This document shows, piece by piece, positions 1 to 8,802 of a stretch of 64,000 bases of DNA. The DNA comes from Chlorobium sp. (GTDB taxonomy: Bacteria; Bacteroidota; Chlorobiia; Chlorobiales; Chlorobiaceae), in assembly GCA_028282595.1 (NCBI GenBank), contig JANQHQ010000030.1, positions 1 to 64,000 on the forward strand, given 5' to 3'. Each line of letters starts with the position of its first letter. Position 1 is the stretch's first letter. A model generated the notes under the pieces. That model saw only the letters and a program-made list of their open reading frames with translations. It did not search any database and had not been told where the DNA came from. A program made the position numbers and the translations under genes.

Positions 1-132
1 TATTGTCATGAGCGATTCAAGTGCAAGGCGAACGGAGTCCCGATAGCAATCGGGATAAACTTCGAAACCGGAGTCCCGACCTGTCGGGACAACGAAGCAA
101 TTGAAACGCGGAATAAATACATAGAGGTACCC
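1..132 (+). repeat. Family-1 MITE-like element, copy A (left end outside window)
   Basis: The right terminus reads ATAGAGGTACCC (121-132), one base off the ATAGAGGTGCCC end of the other copies. The interior has the same order of parts as the copy at 11892-12071: a TGTCATGAG start, paired CCCGAT/ATCGGG and CCCGAC/GTCGGG arms, then a segment containing AACGAAGCAATTGAAACGCGG. The left terminus lies just outside the window. The element ends 26 bases before sucD, so it forms most of the visible sucD upstream region. No coding potential is seen. Confidence 0.75.
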
Positions 133-158
133 TTTTTGTAAACCAATACCCGAACAAT

Positions 159-1061
159 ATGAGTGTTTTAGTCGATAAGGAAACGCGTCTGGTCGTCCAG
201 GGCATTACGGGCGGCGAAGGAACGTTCCACACATCCCAGATTCTCGAGTACGGAACGAATGTCGTTGCCGGCGTAACGCCCGGCAAGGGGGGCGTGCAGT
301 ACGGCGGCAACGACCGGGACGTCTTCTGCCGGCCCGTGCCGGTTTACAATACGGTCCTCGAGGCTGTCCGGGAGGCCGGAGCGAACACGTCGGTCATTTT
401 CGTGCCGGCTCCCTTCGCGGCCGACGCCATCATGGAGGCGGCCGACGCCGGGCTGAAAACGATCATCTGTATCACGGAAGGAATTCCGGTCAACGACATG
501 ATGAAAGCCTATCACTACGTACAGGAGAAGGGAGCGGTTCTCGTAGGTCCCAACTGTCCGGGAGTGATTACTCCCGACGAGGCCAAGATAGGCATCATGC
601 CGGGCTTCATTCATAAAAAGGGGAGCATAGGCGTCGTTTCCAGAAGCGGCACCCTTACCTACGAAGCCGTGCATCAGCTGACCGCTGTCGGTCTCGGCCA
701 GTCCACCTGCATCGGTATCGGCGGCGACCCGATTATCGGCACCCGCTTTATCGACGCCATCAAGCTGTTCGCGAAGGACGAGGAAACGGAAGGCCTCGTC
801 ATGATCGGCGAGATCGGCGGCAGCGCGGAAGAAGAGGCCGCCGAGTATATCAGGAAACATTTCAGAAAACCGGTCGTCGGTTTCATCGCCGGTCGCACCG
901 CTCCTCCCGGACGCAGAATGGGCCACGCGGGAGCGATTGTCTCCGGAGGCAAGGGGACCGCGGAGGACAAGATCAGGGCGATGGAGAAAGCAGGAATTCA
1001 CGTTGTCGAGAATCCGGCAGATATCGGCGAAACGATGCTCAAGGCTCTCGGCAGGTCCTGA
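159..1061 (+). CDS. sucD: Succinyl-CoA synthetase (ADP-forming), alpha subunit
   Basis: This subunit carries the CoA-binding domain and the phosphohistidine of succinyl-CoA synthetase, a cytosolic enzyme interconverting succinate and succinyl-CoA. In green sulfur bacteria it works in the reductive TCA cycle of CO2 fixation. The 300-residue length is normal. An N-terminal Rossmann-type CoA-binding domain opens with VDKETRLVVQGITGGEG, GPNCPGVI lies mid-protein, and the phosphorylated histidine is H256 in RRMGHAGAIVSGGKG. The beta subunit (sucC) is not in the window, as is usual when the two genes are unlinked. No good Shine-Dalgarno is visible; the start is chosen from the conserved MSVLVDKETR beginning. 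A mobile repeat ends just upstream and a strong hairpin follows. Confidence 0.96.
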   Translation: MSVLVDKETRLVVQGITGGEGTFHTSQILEYGTNVVAGVTPGKGGVQYGGNDRDVFCRPVPVYNTVLEAVREAGANTSVIFVPAPFAADAIMEAADAGLKTIICITEGIPVNDMMKAYHYVQEKGAVLVGPNCPGVITPDEAKIGIMPGFIHKKGSIGVVSRSGTLTYEAVHQLTAVGLGQSTCIGIGGDPIIGTRFIDAIKLFAKDEETEGLVMIGEIGGSAEEEAAEYIRKHFRKPVVGFIAGRTAPPGRRMGHAGAIVSGGKGTAEDKIRAMEKAGIHVVENPADIGETMLKALGRS

Positions 1062-1089
1062 GCCGCCGCGTTTCGGTTCCAAACGGAAA

Positions 1090-1126
1090 GGCCGTCCCGG
1101 AGATCGAATCCGGGACGGCCTTCTGT
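1090..1126. terminator. Hairpin terminator between convergent sucD and the barrel gene
   Basis: An 11-bp perfect stem (GGCCGTCCCGG, 1090-1100, with CCGGGACGGCC, 1110-1120) closes a 9-base loop and is followed by TTCTGT on the plus strand. The minus-strand exit is also pyrimidine-rich (TTTCCGTTT), so it may serve both converging genes. Confidence 0.7.
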
Positions 1127-1185
1127 ACTTTTGCCGGACATGAGACCGCTTTTTGTTCGCTGCCGGCCCGGTTCCCGTGCGGGGT

Positions 1186-1869
1186 TTACAGACCCAGCCT
1201 CAGGCCGAGCAGAACGTTGTGGGTCTCGAGGTTTGCATTGGCGTTGTCCACGGTGGCGTCGGTTGTCGCGAAGTACCGGTATCGGGCGTCGAGCATGACA
1301 TTGTCCGCTACAGGTATGCCGAGAACGGCGCCGAGCTGCCAGGCGAGGGTGGTCTCATGTATGTTCGATGCGCTGATCCCGACGAAGTCGTCACCCTCGT
1401 CATTCTCATGATCGATGTCGCTCATGTCTACCTGCGCCACACCGATACCCGCGCCCAGCGAGAGTTCCGCGCCGCCCAGATCGATATCGTAGTAGGCGTT
1501 GAAGAGAAGGGAGGCGATCGATACCTTGCCGGTGTAATCGAACGTTGTTCCCTCCTCGGCAGGAGCTTCGCCGCTTTCGTTGACGGTCAGGTTCGTGAGA
1601 TCGTTCCGTTGATAGCCGAGTTCGGCCTCGACTCTGTAGGCTCCGTAGTCGCAGCCGTAGGCTCCGAGCAGTGCGATGCCGGAGTCGAAACCGACGGTCT
1701 GACTGAGAAGAGGATCGCCGTCGGCATCGCTGTAGATATAGTCGAGCTGCGAATTGTCGAACCAGGAAACGCCGATGCTTCCGCTGACATATGTTTCAGA
1801 GCAGAAGCCGCTGGAAAACCACATGACCGCAGCCAGGGAAACGGCCGAAAGTGAAAGCGTTTTTTTCAT
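1186..1869 (-). CDS. Outer-membrane beta-barrel protein
   Basis: A 227-residue protein with a Sec signal peptide (MKKTLSLSAVSLAAVMWFSSGFCSE). The rest alternates polar and hydrophobic residues in Gly- and aromatic-rich strands, as in small OmpA/OmpW-like eight-stranded barrels. Clear strands include ETYVSGSIGVSWF, AYRVEAELGYQ, AELSLGAGIGVAQVDM and VMLDARYRYF, and the last strand ends HNVLLGLRLGL, close to the C-terminal signal read by the BAM complex. It would sit in the outer membrane; function (porin, adhesin or structural) cannot be told from sequence. It faces sucD convergently and is divergent from the next gene. Family-level call only. Confidence 0.75.
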   Translation of the reverse strand: MKKTLSLSAVSLAAVMWFSSGFCSETYVSGSIGVSWFDNSQLDYIYSDADGDPLLSQTVGFDSGIALLGAYGCDYGAYRVEAELGYQRNDLTNLTVNESGEAPAEEGTTFDYTGKVSIASLLFNAYYDIDLGGAELSLGAGIGVAQVDMSDIDHENDEGDDFVGISASNIHETTLAWQLGAVLGIPVADNVMLDARYRYFATTDATVDNANANLETHNVLLGLRLGL

Positions 1870-2105
1870 GGCTTGTGCTGGAAAAGAGTTGCCGGGAAGC
1901 GTGCTCCGGTGTGATTACTGAGAAAAAATATACGGTTTTTCGCCATGACCGCAAAAAAAGACCGGGCCGGACAGGTCGGATCGTTATGGTCGGCTGCGGT
2001 GAGTGAAAGTTTACAAAAACCGTCAAATATTGATATTTTTAATGGAACCGGGGAAAAAACCGGATGCTGTCCATTTTTTCAAAGAAACCAAAAGGACATT
2101 GTGTT

Positions 2106-2459
2106 ATGAGCTGGCTGGTCATCATGGCTTTTGCGCTGCCGATTTTTTTCGGCCTTCTTCTCATCATGAAGAAGTTCGTACAACATATGAAGGACGAGCA
2201 GAATCTCGAAATAGAATCCGTTCGGGAGTCTCTTATCGATGCGGACAACCCGATAGGCCTGTCCGGAGAGGAACTGCAGCAGCTCAAGCAGCAGCAGGCG
2301 GATGCGCAGAAGCATCTCAGAGAGGTTATTTCCAAGATTCCCGTCGATATCCAGGACGGGCGTTTCCGGCCCGCGTTCGATAAAGTGAAGAAGCCGCAGG
2401 GAGAGGAGTCCGCTAACGGAAAAGGCGACGATAACGGGGCCGGGAAAGAGACGGCCTGA
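2106..2459 (+). CDS. Small single-pass membrane protein, unknown function
   Basis: 117 residues. The N-terminal MSWLVIMAFALPIFFGLLLIM is a membrane anchor, followed by a predicted coiled coil (about residues 26-75: NLEIESVRESL...EELQQLKQQQADAQKHL) and a charged, Gly/Lys/Glu-rich tail. An in-frame ATG lies 42 bases upstream, but the start at 2106 is preferred because AAAGGA lies about 10 bases before it and the membrane segment then begins at the N-terminus. It lies 24 bases before the flippase gene and probably shares its transcript. I do not recognise the family; the layout suggests an anchored scaffold or accessory protein. Confidence 0.6.
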   Translation: MSWLVIMAFALPIFFGLLLIMKKFVQHMKDEQNLEIESVRESLIDADNPIGLSGEELQQLKQQQADAQKHLREVISKIPVDIQDGRFRPAFDKVKKPQGEESANGKGDDNGAGKETA

Positions 2460-2483
2460 AACAGGCAGCCCATCTGACCGCCC

Positions 2484-3983
2484 ATGCTCGACAAACTGAA
2501 GCTTCTCGCGAAGGATACGGTTGTCTACGGTGCAAGCTCTATTCTCGCCAGGGGCCTGAACTATCTTCTGGTTCCGCTCTACGCAAACCTTCTTTCAACC
2601 TCCGATAACGGCGTACAGGCCCTGATCTACGCCAATATCGCCCTGGCCAATGTTCTGTTCGCCTACGGCATGGAGACCTCCTATCTGAAGGTCGCTTCGG
2701 AATCCCGACGTTCCGGTGGAGACGCTTCCGGCTGTTTTTCCACCGCAGTGATCTCCCTGTTCGTCACCTCGACGCTGTTTACCGCCGCCATCGTTCTGTT
2801 CGCGCCCCTGATTTGCGGTTTTCTCGGTTTGACGGCGGACCAGAAGGATTTCATCCGCTACGCAGCGGTCATCCTCTGGCTCGACGCCATGCTCGTCATT
2901 CCGTTCGCCGATCTCCGTCTCAGACGAAAGGCGGTTCGCTTCGCCGTCGCGCGGATTCTCGGAGTCGTGGTCGTCGTGCTCTGCGCCATACTCTTTATCG
3001 TCAGGCTCGAGGCGGGCCTGCACGGTGCTTTTCTCGCCAACATCGCCGGTTCCTTTTTCAGTCTTGTCGTCGTTCTGCCCGTTTTCCGGCAGTTCCGCAC
3101 TTTTTTTTCGGCGGTTCAGCTTCGTGAACTGCTCAGGATAGGGCTGCCCTATGTGCCGACGGGAATCGCCGGCCTGCTCATCCATCTCATCGACCGCAAC
3201 GTTCTCATCCGTATGCCGGCGGAGGATATCGGCCGGCTGTACGGCCCCGGATACCTGCAGTCGGACATCGTCGGTATTTACGGCAGGGTCGCCGCTTTCG
3301 GCATTCTTCTCCAGCTGTTCGTCCAGGTTTTCCGTTTTGCGTGGCAGCCCTTTTTCCTGCAGCACGCGGACGATCCCGACGCCGGGAAACTGTTCCGGTC
3401 GGTCCTGAGCATTTCAACCGTCTTCACGATGTTTGTCGCGCTTCTCGGCGTCTACTTCGTGCCGGATCTGGTGCGTCATCACTATTTCGGACAGTTCTAC
3501 ATTCTTCCGCCTCCTTACTGGATCGGTCTGTCCATTCTGCCCTGGATATTCTGCAGCTACATTTTCGACATGGTTTCCACCAACCTGACGGCGGGAATCC
3601 TTATAACCGGAACGACCCGGTATCTGCCGGTCGTAACCTTCGCCGGCGCGTCGGTGACGACCGCGGGCTGCATTGTGCTCGTGCCGCTCACGGGAATGAA
3701 CGGGGCCGCGGTCGCCATACTCGCCGGCACGGCGGTCATGAGCGCATGCATGGCGTGGTACTCGCTGAAAGTCTATCCGAACAGGTATGCATGGGAAAAG
3801 CTGGGAGGGCTGTTCGCGGCCGGCGTTCTGGCCGCCGTGATTCCGTCGTGGTCCGGCATCGACGATATCTGGTTCAAATCGGTTCTGGCCGGAGCCTATG
3901 TCGCGCTGATCGGAGGTGTCTTCAGAAAGGATATTCTGTACGCTTTCCGGGCTTCGGGCAGAGGGGGCGTCCGGGAGGCGTGA
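2484..3983 (+). CDS. Wzx/MATE-like polysaccharide flippase
   Basis: A 499-residue, very hydrophobic protein with about 12-14 predicted membrane helices. It starts with the family-typical MLDKLKLLAKDTVVYGASSI, then ARGLNYLLVPLYANLLS, as in oligosaccharide flippases of the MVF/PST group. Such proteins move lipid-linked oligosaccharides across the inner membrane. The gene stands well apart from the large glycan locus at 45-64 kb, and no glycosyltransferase is beside it, so its substrate is unknown. It is probably co-transcribed with the small membrane protein upstream and ends 30 bases from the convergent sensor-like gene. Family assignment is firm, substrate is not. Confidence 0.85.
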   Translation: MLDKLKLLAKDTVVYGASSILARGLNYLLVPLYANLLSTSDNGVQALIYANIALANVLFAYGMETSYLKVASESRRSGGDASGCFSTAVISLFVTSTLFTAAIVLFAPLICGFLGLTADQKDFIRYAAVILWLDAMLVIPFADLRLRRKAVRFAVARILGVVVVVLCAILFIVRLEAGLHGAFLANIAGSFFSLVVVLPVFRQFRTFFSAVQLRELLRIGLPYVPTGIAGLLIHLIDRNVLIRMPAEDIGRLYGPGYLQSDIVGIYGRVAAFGILLQLFVQVFRFAWQPFFLQHADDPDAGKLFRSVLSISTVFTMFVALLGVYFVPDLVRHHYFGQFYILPPPYWIGLSILPWIFCSYIFDMVSTNLTAGILITGTTRYLPVVTFAGASVTTAGCIVLVPLTGMNGAAVAILAGTAVMSACMAWYSLKVYPNRYAWEKLGGLFAAGVLAAVIPSWSGIDDIWFKSVLAGAYVALIGGVFRKDILYAFRASGRGGVREA

Positions 3984-4013
3984 GACCCGTTTGTTCAGTG
4001 CACCCCCGTGCGT

Positions 4014-4574
4014 TTACCGTTCATCCGCGTCCTCTTGCGGAGCTTCCGAAGGTTTGAGGGGGGTTATGCGGATGCTTTTCAGCAGCAGCCGCCGTTTCGG
4101 TTGGCGGCTCCCTGTCGACAACCGTTCCAGTATCCGCTGCAGCGAGTCGCGCTGTTCGGGCGTGCAGACTTTCGCAAGACTGTTGAAATGCCATGCCAGC
4201 CGGTATTCGATCAGCGCCTGCTGCTGTCCGATTCTCTTCGAATAGGTTCTGACGGCCAGGGAATCCGGATTTTCCTTGATCGCTTCCTGTATCAGTTGTT
4301 TTTTCATTCCCGAAAGCGCCACGAGCGACGGCAGCGCAACCTGGAAATGTTGGCGTCTCAGTGCGTTGAACTGTGTGCTCTGGTCGGGGCTGAGATTGAG
4401 CTCCTTGTCGAAAAACGACTGTTTGTTTTTGTAGCTGTAGACTTTGACGGTCTTCTCTTTTTTTTCCTGTTTGTGAAAATTCTGCCGCCAGAGCGCGCCG
4501 AGAAGCACCAGGTTCAGTACAACCAGTATGACAAGAACGATCGATACGAAGCGTCTTGAAGAAAAAAAATCCAT
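4014..4574 (-). CDS. Membrane-anchored periplasmic CnrX/Spy-like protein
   Basis: 186 residues: an N-terminal signal-anchor (FVSIVLVILVVLNLVLLGALW), then a helical periplasmic part with LSPDQSTQFNALRRQHF and CTPEQRDSLQRILERL, resembling the LTxxQ repeats of the Spy/CpxP and CnrX heavy-metal-sensor fold. The tail is basic and proline-containing. It is the last of three minus-strand genes: ECF sigma factor, small one-pass membrane protein, then this one. That arrangement resembles the cnrYXH-type sigma systems, in which the periplasmic protein senses a signal and acts through the anti-sigma factor. Metal-binding residues cannot be assigned; the ligand could equally be misfolded protein or envelope stress. 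Confidence 0.65.
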   Translation of the reverse strand: MDFFSSRRFVSIVLVILVVLNLVLLGALWRQNFHKQEKKEKTVKVYSYKNKQSFFDKELNLSPDQSTQFNALRRQHFQVALPSLVALSGMKKQLIQEAIKENPDSLAVRTYSKRIGQQQALIEYRLAWHFNSLAKVCTPEQRDSLQRILERLSTGSRQPKRRLLLKSIRITPLKPSEAPQEDADER

Positions 4575-4756
4575 TCCAATACCGTTTGATTCACGAGATG
4601 CGGGAGAACGGCCCCGGCCGGAGCCGAAGCGTCCGACCGGTCCGGATGTCCCTCATCGGCTGCTTGCTTCCGGCAAGCTCACCGGAGGCCGATTCAGGTA
4701 GCTGCCGTCGTCCGGGCCGGGAGGTTGTGACGTCACGAGAACAAGGTTTCCGGGCT

Positions 4757-5134
4757 TCACGGCTGTTCATCGCTGTCCGTGCCGCCGTTGTTTTCGAGAT
4801 AATAGGAGAGGGCGGGGCTGCCGTAGTCGCTCGTGAGGCTTTCGAGCATGTCGTTCCGGCTGAACATATTCTCGCTCTCGGTCGAGGCGGAACGTGTGAA
4901 AAGAAGTGCGGTGCCGATGTTGACGAGGAGCAGCAACGCGACCAGAGCGAGCTTCAGACCGTATGCGGCGGAAGAGTAGGCGCCGGGGGAAGGGGACGCC
5001 GCGCCGTGCGATACCTGTTCCATCAGCCTCGCCCGGAAAAGATAGTGAGCCTCGATTTCCGGAAGGCTGTCGAGCACGGCGATCGTTTGCCGGATATCCT
5101 CGGTAATCCGATCGGTTCTTTTGTTTGTTTCCAT
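4757..5134 (-). CDS. Putative one-pass anti-sigma factor
   Basis: 125 residues: a charged cytoplasmic N-terminal half (METNKRTDRITEDIRQTIAVLDSLPEIEAHYLF), one membrane helix (LKLALVALLLLVNIGTALLF, about residues 60-80) and a short Ser/Glu/Asn-rich periplasmic tail. No zinc-binding HxxxCxxC motif is seen, so it is not a ZAS-type anti-sigma factor. The role is inferred from position: it follows the ECF sigma gene on the same strand (197-base gap) and precedes a CnrX/Spy-like gene. Membrane anti-sigma factors of this size, with the sigma-binding part in the cytoplasm, are usual beside ECF sigma genes. No direct family match is recognised. Confidence 0.55.
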   Translation of the reverse strand: METNKRTDRITEDIRQTIAVLDSLPEIEAHYLFRARLMEQVSHGAASPSPGAYSSAAYGLKLALVALLLLVNIGTALLFTRSASTESENMFSRNDMLESLTSDYGSPALSYYLENNGGTDSDEQP

Positions 5135-5331
5135 AAAGAAATGGTTTCACCTCAATTGAGCGATTGTCGGCATCCCGCGGAGGAGGACTGCTTTATTGTC
5201 CGGTGGCGGGCAAGTCCATTGCGTTCCTGATAAGTAAATGCATATCCGGTACAATGCGAAACGCTCAATGCCGGTTTCAGTTACTTTGACGTTTGCGGAA
5301 GCTAAATCTTGCACCGTCGGCTTAAAAAAAG

Positions 5332-5946
5332 TTACGGTTGCCGGCGGACATAGTGTTTTTCAAGTTGTTTCTGAAGATTTTTTTTCGCCCTGTGCACCAG
5401 CGATTCGACGGCCGATACCGATGTCTGCATGATGTCGGCGATTTCCTGATTGTTGTAGCCGTCGTACTTGCTGAGAAGAAAGGCGGTTTTCTGGTTGTCC
5501 GGCAAGGTTTCGAGCGCCCTTTGCAGAATTTCGACCCGTTCGGTGCCCGAAAGCACTTCGGCGGGCGTTTCGTTCGAGGGAAGGGGAAGCTCTTCCGCCG
5601 GATCGTTGATGCCTATGACGCGTTTGAGCGACGAAAAACGCTTCTTCCGTTTTTTTTTCCTGAGATGATCAAGGGATTTCGTGACGGCGATACGGTAGAG
5701 CCAGGTTGAAAGCTTCGACTCTTTTCTGAAGGAGTCGAGCGAGCGGTAGGCTTCCAGGAAAACCTCCTGCGAGATGTCCTCTGCGTCCTCCCTGTTAAGC
5801 ACGAAACGGAAGCAGGTGTTGAGCACCATGTTCTGGTGTTCCGCAACGATTCTGCCGAACTCCTCATCCTTTTTTGAATGGTCGTTTCGTGGCAACCTGC
5901 TCTCTTTTGAGTGTACGGATACGGTGATTTCGTAAGCCTCATGCAT
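5332..5946 (-). CDS. ECF-type RNA polymerase sigma factor
   Basis: 204 residues with the two ECF regions. Region 2 is at about residues 32-98 (VLNTCFRFVLNREDAEDISQ, then EVFLEAYRSLDSFRKESKLSTWLYRIA). Region 4 is a helix-turn-helix at about residues 140-192 (LPDNQKTAFLLSKYDGYNNQEIADIM, then QTSVSAVESLVHRAKKNL). It should direct RNA polymerase to a small set of promoters. The downstream same-strand genes (one-pass membrane protein, CnrX/Spy-like protein) suggest that envelope signals release it. The 197-base gap to the next gene leaves room for an autoregulated promoter, but I could not define one. Confidence 0.9.
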   Translation of the reverse strand: MHEAYEITVSVHSKESRLPRNDHSKKDEEFGRIVAEHQNMVLNTCFRFVLNREDAEDISQEVFLEAYRSLDSFRKESKLSTWLYRIAVTKSLDHLRKKKRKKRFSSLKRVIGINDPAEELPLPSNETPAEVLSGTERVEILQRALETLPDNQKTAFLLSKYDGYNNQEIADIMQTSVSAVESLVHRAKKNLQKQLEKHYVRRQP

Positions 5947-6069
5947 GAGTATAGTGACCTTTCCCCAATAGTCCTAAGGCGATCGTAGCGAAAACGCGTG
6001 GCTTCCAGTGTTGGACGGCGTTTTCCGGGAATTCTTGTGCTCCAGACGATTTCGCTCCCCCCCGGCCTC

Positions 6070-6822
6070 TCAGGCGACGCGTCCCGCCCGGAGAACGAGC
6101 GGCCATTCGATTCTGCGTTTCGACCGGTCGTCTCCCCAGGCCTCGAGCAGGCCGGAGAGTACATCTTCGGGAATACCGGTCCCGAAACGGTTTTTCCGGA
6201 CGGCCGCTGCGGACCATGTCCGGATGTGTCCCCGCAGTTCGGTCAGGGTCCAGTTCGCCGTCAAGCCGAACGCTGGGACGGCGATTTCCTCGAACGGAAA
6301 GGGGAGTTCGCGGTAGCCGGTCTCGATGTGACGGATTTCCGGTTCCCAGAAGTCGCCGAGCACGTCGTGATAGAGGCGATGGACGATCCGGTCGATTTCC
6401 GGTGCGACGGTCGGGAGATGATAGGTCCAGGCCGCGACGACGCCGCCCGGTTTCAGGACGCGGCGCACCTCGTCGTAGAACGCTTCCCCGGCGAACCAGT
6501 GGAGCGCCTGCGCGACGGTTACGATATCGACGCTGCGTCCGCCCAGTCCCGAACGGCGTGCATCCGAAACCGAGTAGCTGACATTGCGTGCCATGATCGC
6601 CCTGGAGAGTTGCTCCCGGCTGGCGTCGGTAGCGAAAACCCTTTCGTAGTGTCCGGCGAGTGCCGCGGCGCACTGCCCGTTTCCGGTTGCGCAATCCCAG
6701 GCGGCATCGTGGCGCGCGGTCAGGGAGGCGAGATAGGTGAAGAGCGTCGCGGGATAGGCCGGCCTGTAGCGGCGGTATGCCGAGGGGGCGGACGAAAAGC
6801 GGTCTTTGAACGGAGCCCCCAT
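6070..6822 (-). CDS. Class I SAM-dependent methyltransferase
   Basis: 250 residues. The Rossmann methyltransferase motifs are in order: motif I near residue 44 (WDCATGNGQCAAALAG), the acidic end of strand 2 (VFATDASREQL), motif post-II (DIVTVAQALHWF) and VLKPGGVVAAWTY. This resembles the family that includes trans-aconitate methyltransferase-like and Tmt1-like proteins. The substrate cannot be inferred. It lies 6 bases downstream of the DCC-family gene on the minus strand, so the two are probably co-transcribed. Confidence 0.85.
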   Translation of the reverse strand: MGAPFKDRFSSAPSAYRRYRPAYPATLFTYLASLTARHDAAWDCATGNGQCAAALAGHYERVFATDASREQLSRAIMARNVSYSVSDARRSGLGGRSVDIVTVAQALHWFAGEAFYDEVRRVLKPGGVVAAWTYHLPTVAPEIDRIVHRLYHDVLGDFWEPEIRHIETGYRELPFPFEEIAVPAFGLTANWTLTELRGHIRTWSAAAVRKNRFGTGIPEDVLSGLLEAWGDDRSKRRIEWPLVLRAGRVA

Positions 6823-6828
6823 GTCTGA

Positions 6829-7284
6829 TTATCGATTTTCCGGGCCGTTTCCGGCGGCGGCCGCGGGTTTTTCCTCGAGAAATCGCTCCCGGATCTCCTG
6901 CGCAGGTATCATGCACCGGTTTTTTCTCCCGAACCAGCGGTATCTGTAGCGTGCGACGATCCGGTAGAGCATGTCGCGCAAAGGCCGTGGGACGAGGGAA
7001 AAGAGACCGAGCAGTTTCCACGGTCCGTCGAGCTCGGAGGCTATGGCGAGCGCCGCGGTGCTGCGGGTGAGAGCCCGGCCGTTTTTGACCAGTACGACGG
7101 TGTCGAGTCGTTGTGCGTCGATGTTGAAGCGTTCCAGCAACTCGGCGCCCAGAGGCGACTGCGCCGGGGTGAAAAAAAAACGCCCCGCACGGTCCCTTCC
7201 GGCGATAAAGTTCACCGAGAACTCGCACAGATTGCAGACGCCGTCGAATACGACGATTCTCTGCGGCAAAGCCGGGTTTTCCAT
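6829..7284 (-). CDS. DCC (DUF393) family thiol-disulfide oxidoreductase-like protein
   Basis: 151 residues. The opening IVVFDGVCNLCEFSVNFI holds the D-x-x-C-x-x-C signature that names the DCC family (thioredoxin-like DUF393), about residues 14-20. The downstream TPAQSPLG and the LxxRDxLYRIVARNRYRWFG-like stretch (RPLRDMLYRIVARYRYRWFG) are also typical. Members are thought to be thiol oxidoreductases, but most lack a demonstrated substrate. It lies upstream of the methyltransferase with a 6-base gap and downstream of the phosphohexomutase (60-base gap), all on the minus strand. Confidence 0.88.
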   Translation of the reverse strand: MENPALPQRIVVFDGVCNLCEFSVNFIAGRDRAGRFFFTPAQSPLGAELLERFNIDAQRLDTVVLVKNGRALTRSTAALAIASELDGPWKLLGLFSLVPRPLRDMLYRIVARYRYRWFGRKNRCMIPAQEIRERFLEEKPAAAAGNGPENR

Positions 7285-7344
7285 GTTCGGTGTTCTCTTT
7301 TTTTCAGGACTCCCGTTTCCCGGAGGAGGGTTCCCGCCCGTGCA

Positions 7345-8727
7345 TCAGGCCAGCCGGGAAGCGAACTGCAGAGCCCGGTCGACTTTTTCCTCCGAATCGG
7401 CTTCGCTGTAGAGCCGCAAAACCGGCTCCGTCCCCGAAGGGCGTATGAGCAGCCATCCGCCCTCGAAATGATATTTGTAGCCGTCGAGACCGTTGAAACC
7501 GGTAACCGGATAGCGGGCGATATGGTTCAGGTCCCCGGCCGACGCCCTCTTCATGATCTCCTTCTTTTTCCGCTCGTCGACCTTCAGGTCCACTCTTTTG
7601 TAGTAAAACGGTCCGTATTCGTCGAAGAGTTCCCTGACAAGGCCGGAGAGGGTCGCGCTCCGTTTCGCCATGATTTCGAGCACAAGCAGCCCGATGAAGA
7701 GGCCATCCCTTTCGGGCAGGTAGGAGGTGATCCCGATACCTCCGGATTCTTCTCCCCCCATGAGAATGTCGTTCGTCGTCATCAGCCGGCTGACGTACTT
7801 GAAACCGACGGGAAGAAGGTGAAGAGTAAGGCCGTTCTTTGCGCAGATCCTGTCGATGACGTCCGTCAGGGCGAAGGTCTTGGCGATCTCGCCCTTGCGA
7901 TGCTTTTCTTCCGCCAGATACTTCAGGATGATGGCGAACAGTTTGTGGGAATCGACAAACCGTCCGTGTTCATCGAGCATGCCGATACGGTCGGCGTCGC
8001 CGTCGTTTATGATGCCGACATCGGCTTTCGCTTCCCGGAAGAAGTCCACGAAATCCTCGATGTAACAGGGCGCCGGCTCGGGATTGATTCCGCCGAAGCC
8101 GGGGTTGCGGTCGCAGTGATAACCGTTCACCGTCGATTCGTCGAAGATCCCGGTTATGATACCCTGTCCCGCTCCGTACATGGCGTTGTGCGCGATGTTC
8201 AGACGGGCGTTTCCGATGGCCTTGAGGTCGACGCCGGCTTTCAGGTAGTCTGTGTAATAGCTCTTGATATCGGTTGTTTCGATCAGGTTTTTCTTCACGT
8301 TCACCCGTTCGTCCGGGTCGATTCGTTCGAGGTTCTTTTCGATGACGGCGATCGTTTCGGGAAGCGCGGAGCCGCCGTACGAATCCTTTATCTTGAAGCC
8401 GTTGTAGAGCGGCGGATTGTGCGAGGCCGTTATCATGACGCCGCCCGCGAGTCTGTTGTCCCTGCAGTAAAGCGAAACCGCGGGCGTGGGAACGAAGCTG
8501 TCCGACAGGAAGACCCTTAGTCCTCTCGACGAAAGAACGCCGGCGGCGTGCCGGGCGAATTCCTCCGACATGAAACGGGTGTCGTATCCCACGCAGACAC
8601 CGTTCCGTGCGTCAGGATGGGCCAGGAAGTAGTCGGCGGAAGCCAGTGTCGCGAGTGTGAGATTATCGAACGTGTAGTCTTTGGCTATGATAGCTCTCCA
8701 GCCGTCGGTGCCGAATCTAACTTGCAT
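7345..8727 (-). CDS. Phosphoglucomutase/phosphomannomutase family protein
   Basis: A 460-residue alpha-D-phosphohexomutase. The four family signatures are present: TASHNPP (catalytic phosphoserine loop), DGDADRIG (metal loop), GGEESGGIG (sugar-binding loop) and RPSGTEPVLR (phosphate-binding loop). It interconverts hexose-1- and hexose-6-phosphates in the cytosol, giving precursors for glycogen, nucleotide sugars or, as mannose-1-phosphate, the GDP-fucose route encoded at 50-53 kb. The start at 8727 (MQVRFGTDGWR) is chosen because domain 1 begins there; the open frame runs 50 codons further upstream without conserved sequence. Glucose versus mannose specificity cannot be read with confidence. 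Confidence 0.92.
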   Translation of the reverse strand: MQVRFGTDGWRAIIAKDYTFDNLTLATLASADYFLAHPDARNGVCVGYDTRFMSEEFARHAAGVLSSRGLRVFLSDSFVPTPAVSLYCRDNRLAGGVMITASHNPPLYNGFKIKDSYGGSALPETIAVIEKNLERIDPDERVNVKKNLIETTDIKSYYTDYLKAGVDLKAIGNARLNIAHNAMYGAGQGIITGIFDESTVNGYHCDRNPGFGGINPEPAPCYIEDFVDFFREAKADVGIINDGDADRIGMLDEHGRFVDSHKLFAIILKYLAEEKHRKGEIAKTFALTDVIDRICAKNGLTLHLLPVGFKYVSRLMTTNDILMGGEESGGIGITSYLPERDGLFIGLLVLEIMAKRSATLSGLVRELFDEYGPFYYKRVDLKVDERKKKEIMKRASAGDLNHIARYPVTGFNGLDGYKYHFEGGWLLIRPSGTEPVLRLYSEADSEEKVDRALQFASRLA

Positions 8728-8802
8728 TTTGCTTGTAATTTGATATAATCCAGAGGGTATCGCGGGTGTTCCTGCAGTGGTTTCCGGTGATGCTGCTTCG
8801 TT

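Noticed and set aside
5135..5331. Small gene between the sigma and anti-sigma genes
   Set aside because: No frame with a start and protein-like composition fits; it reads as a regulatory gap.
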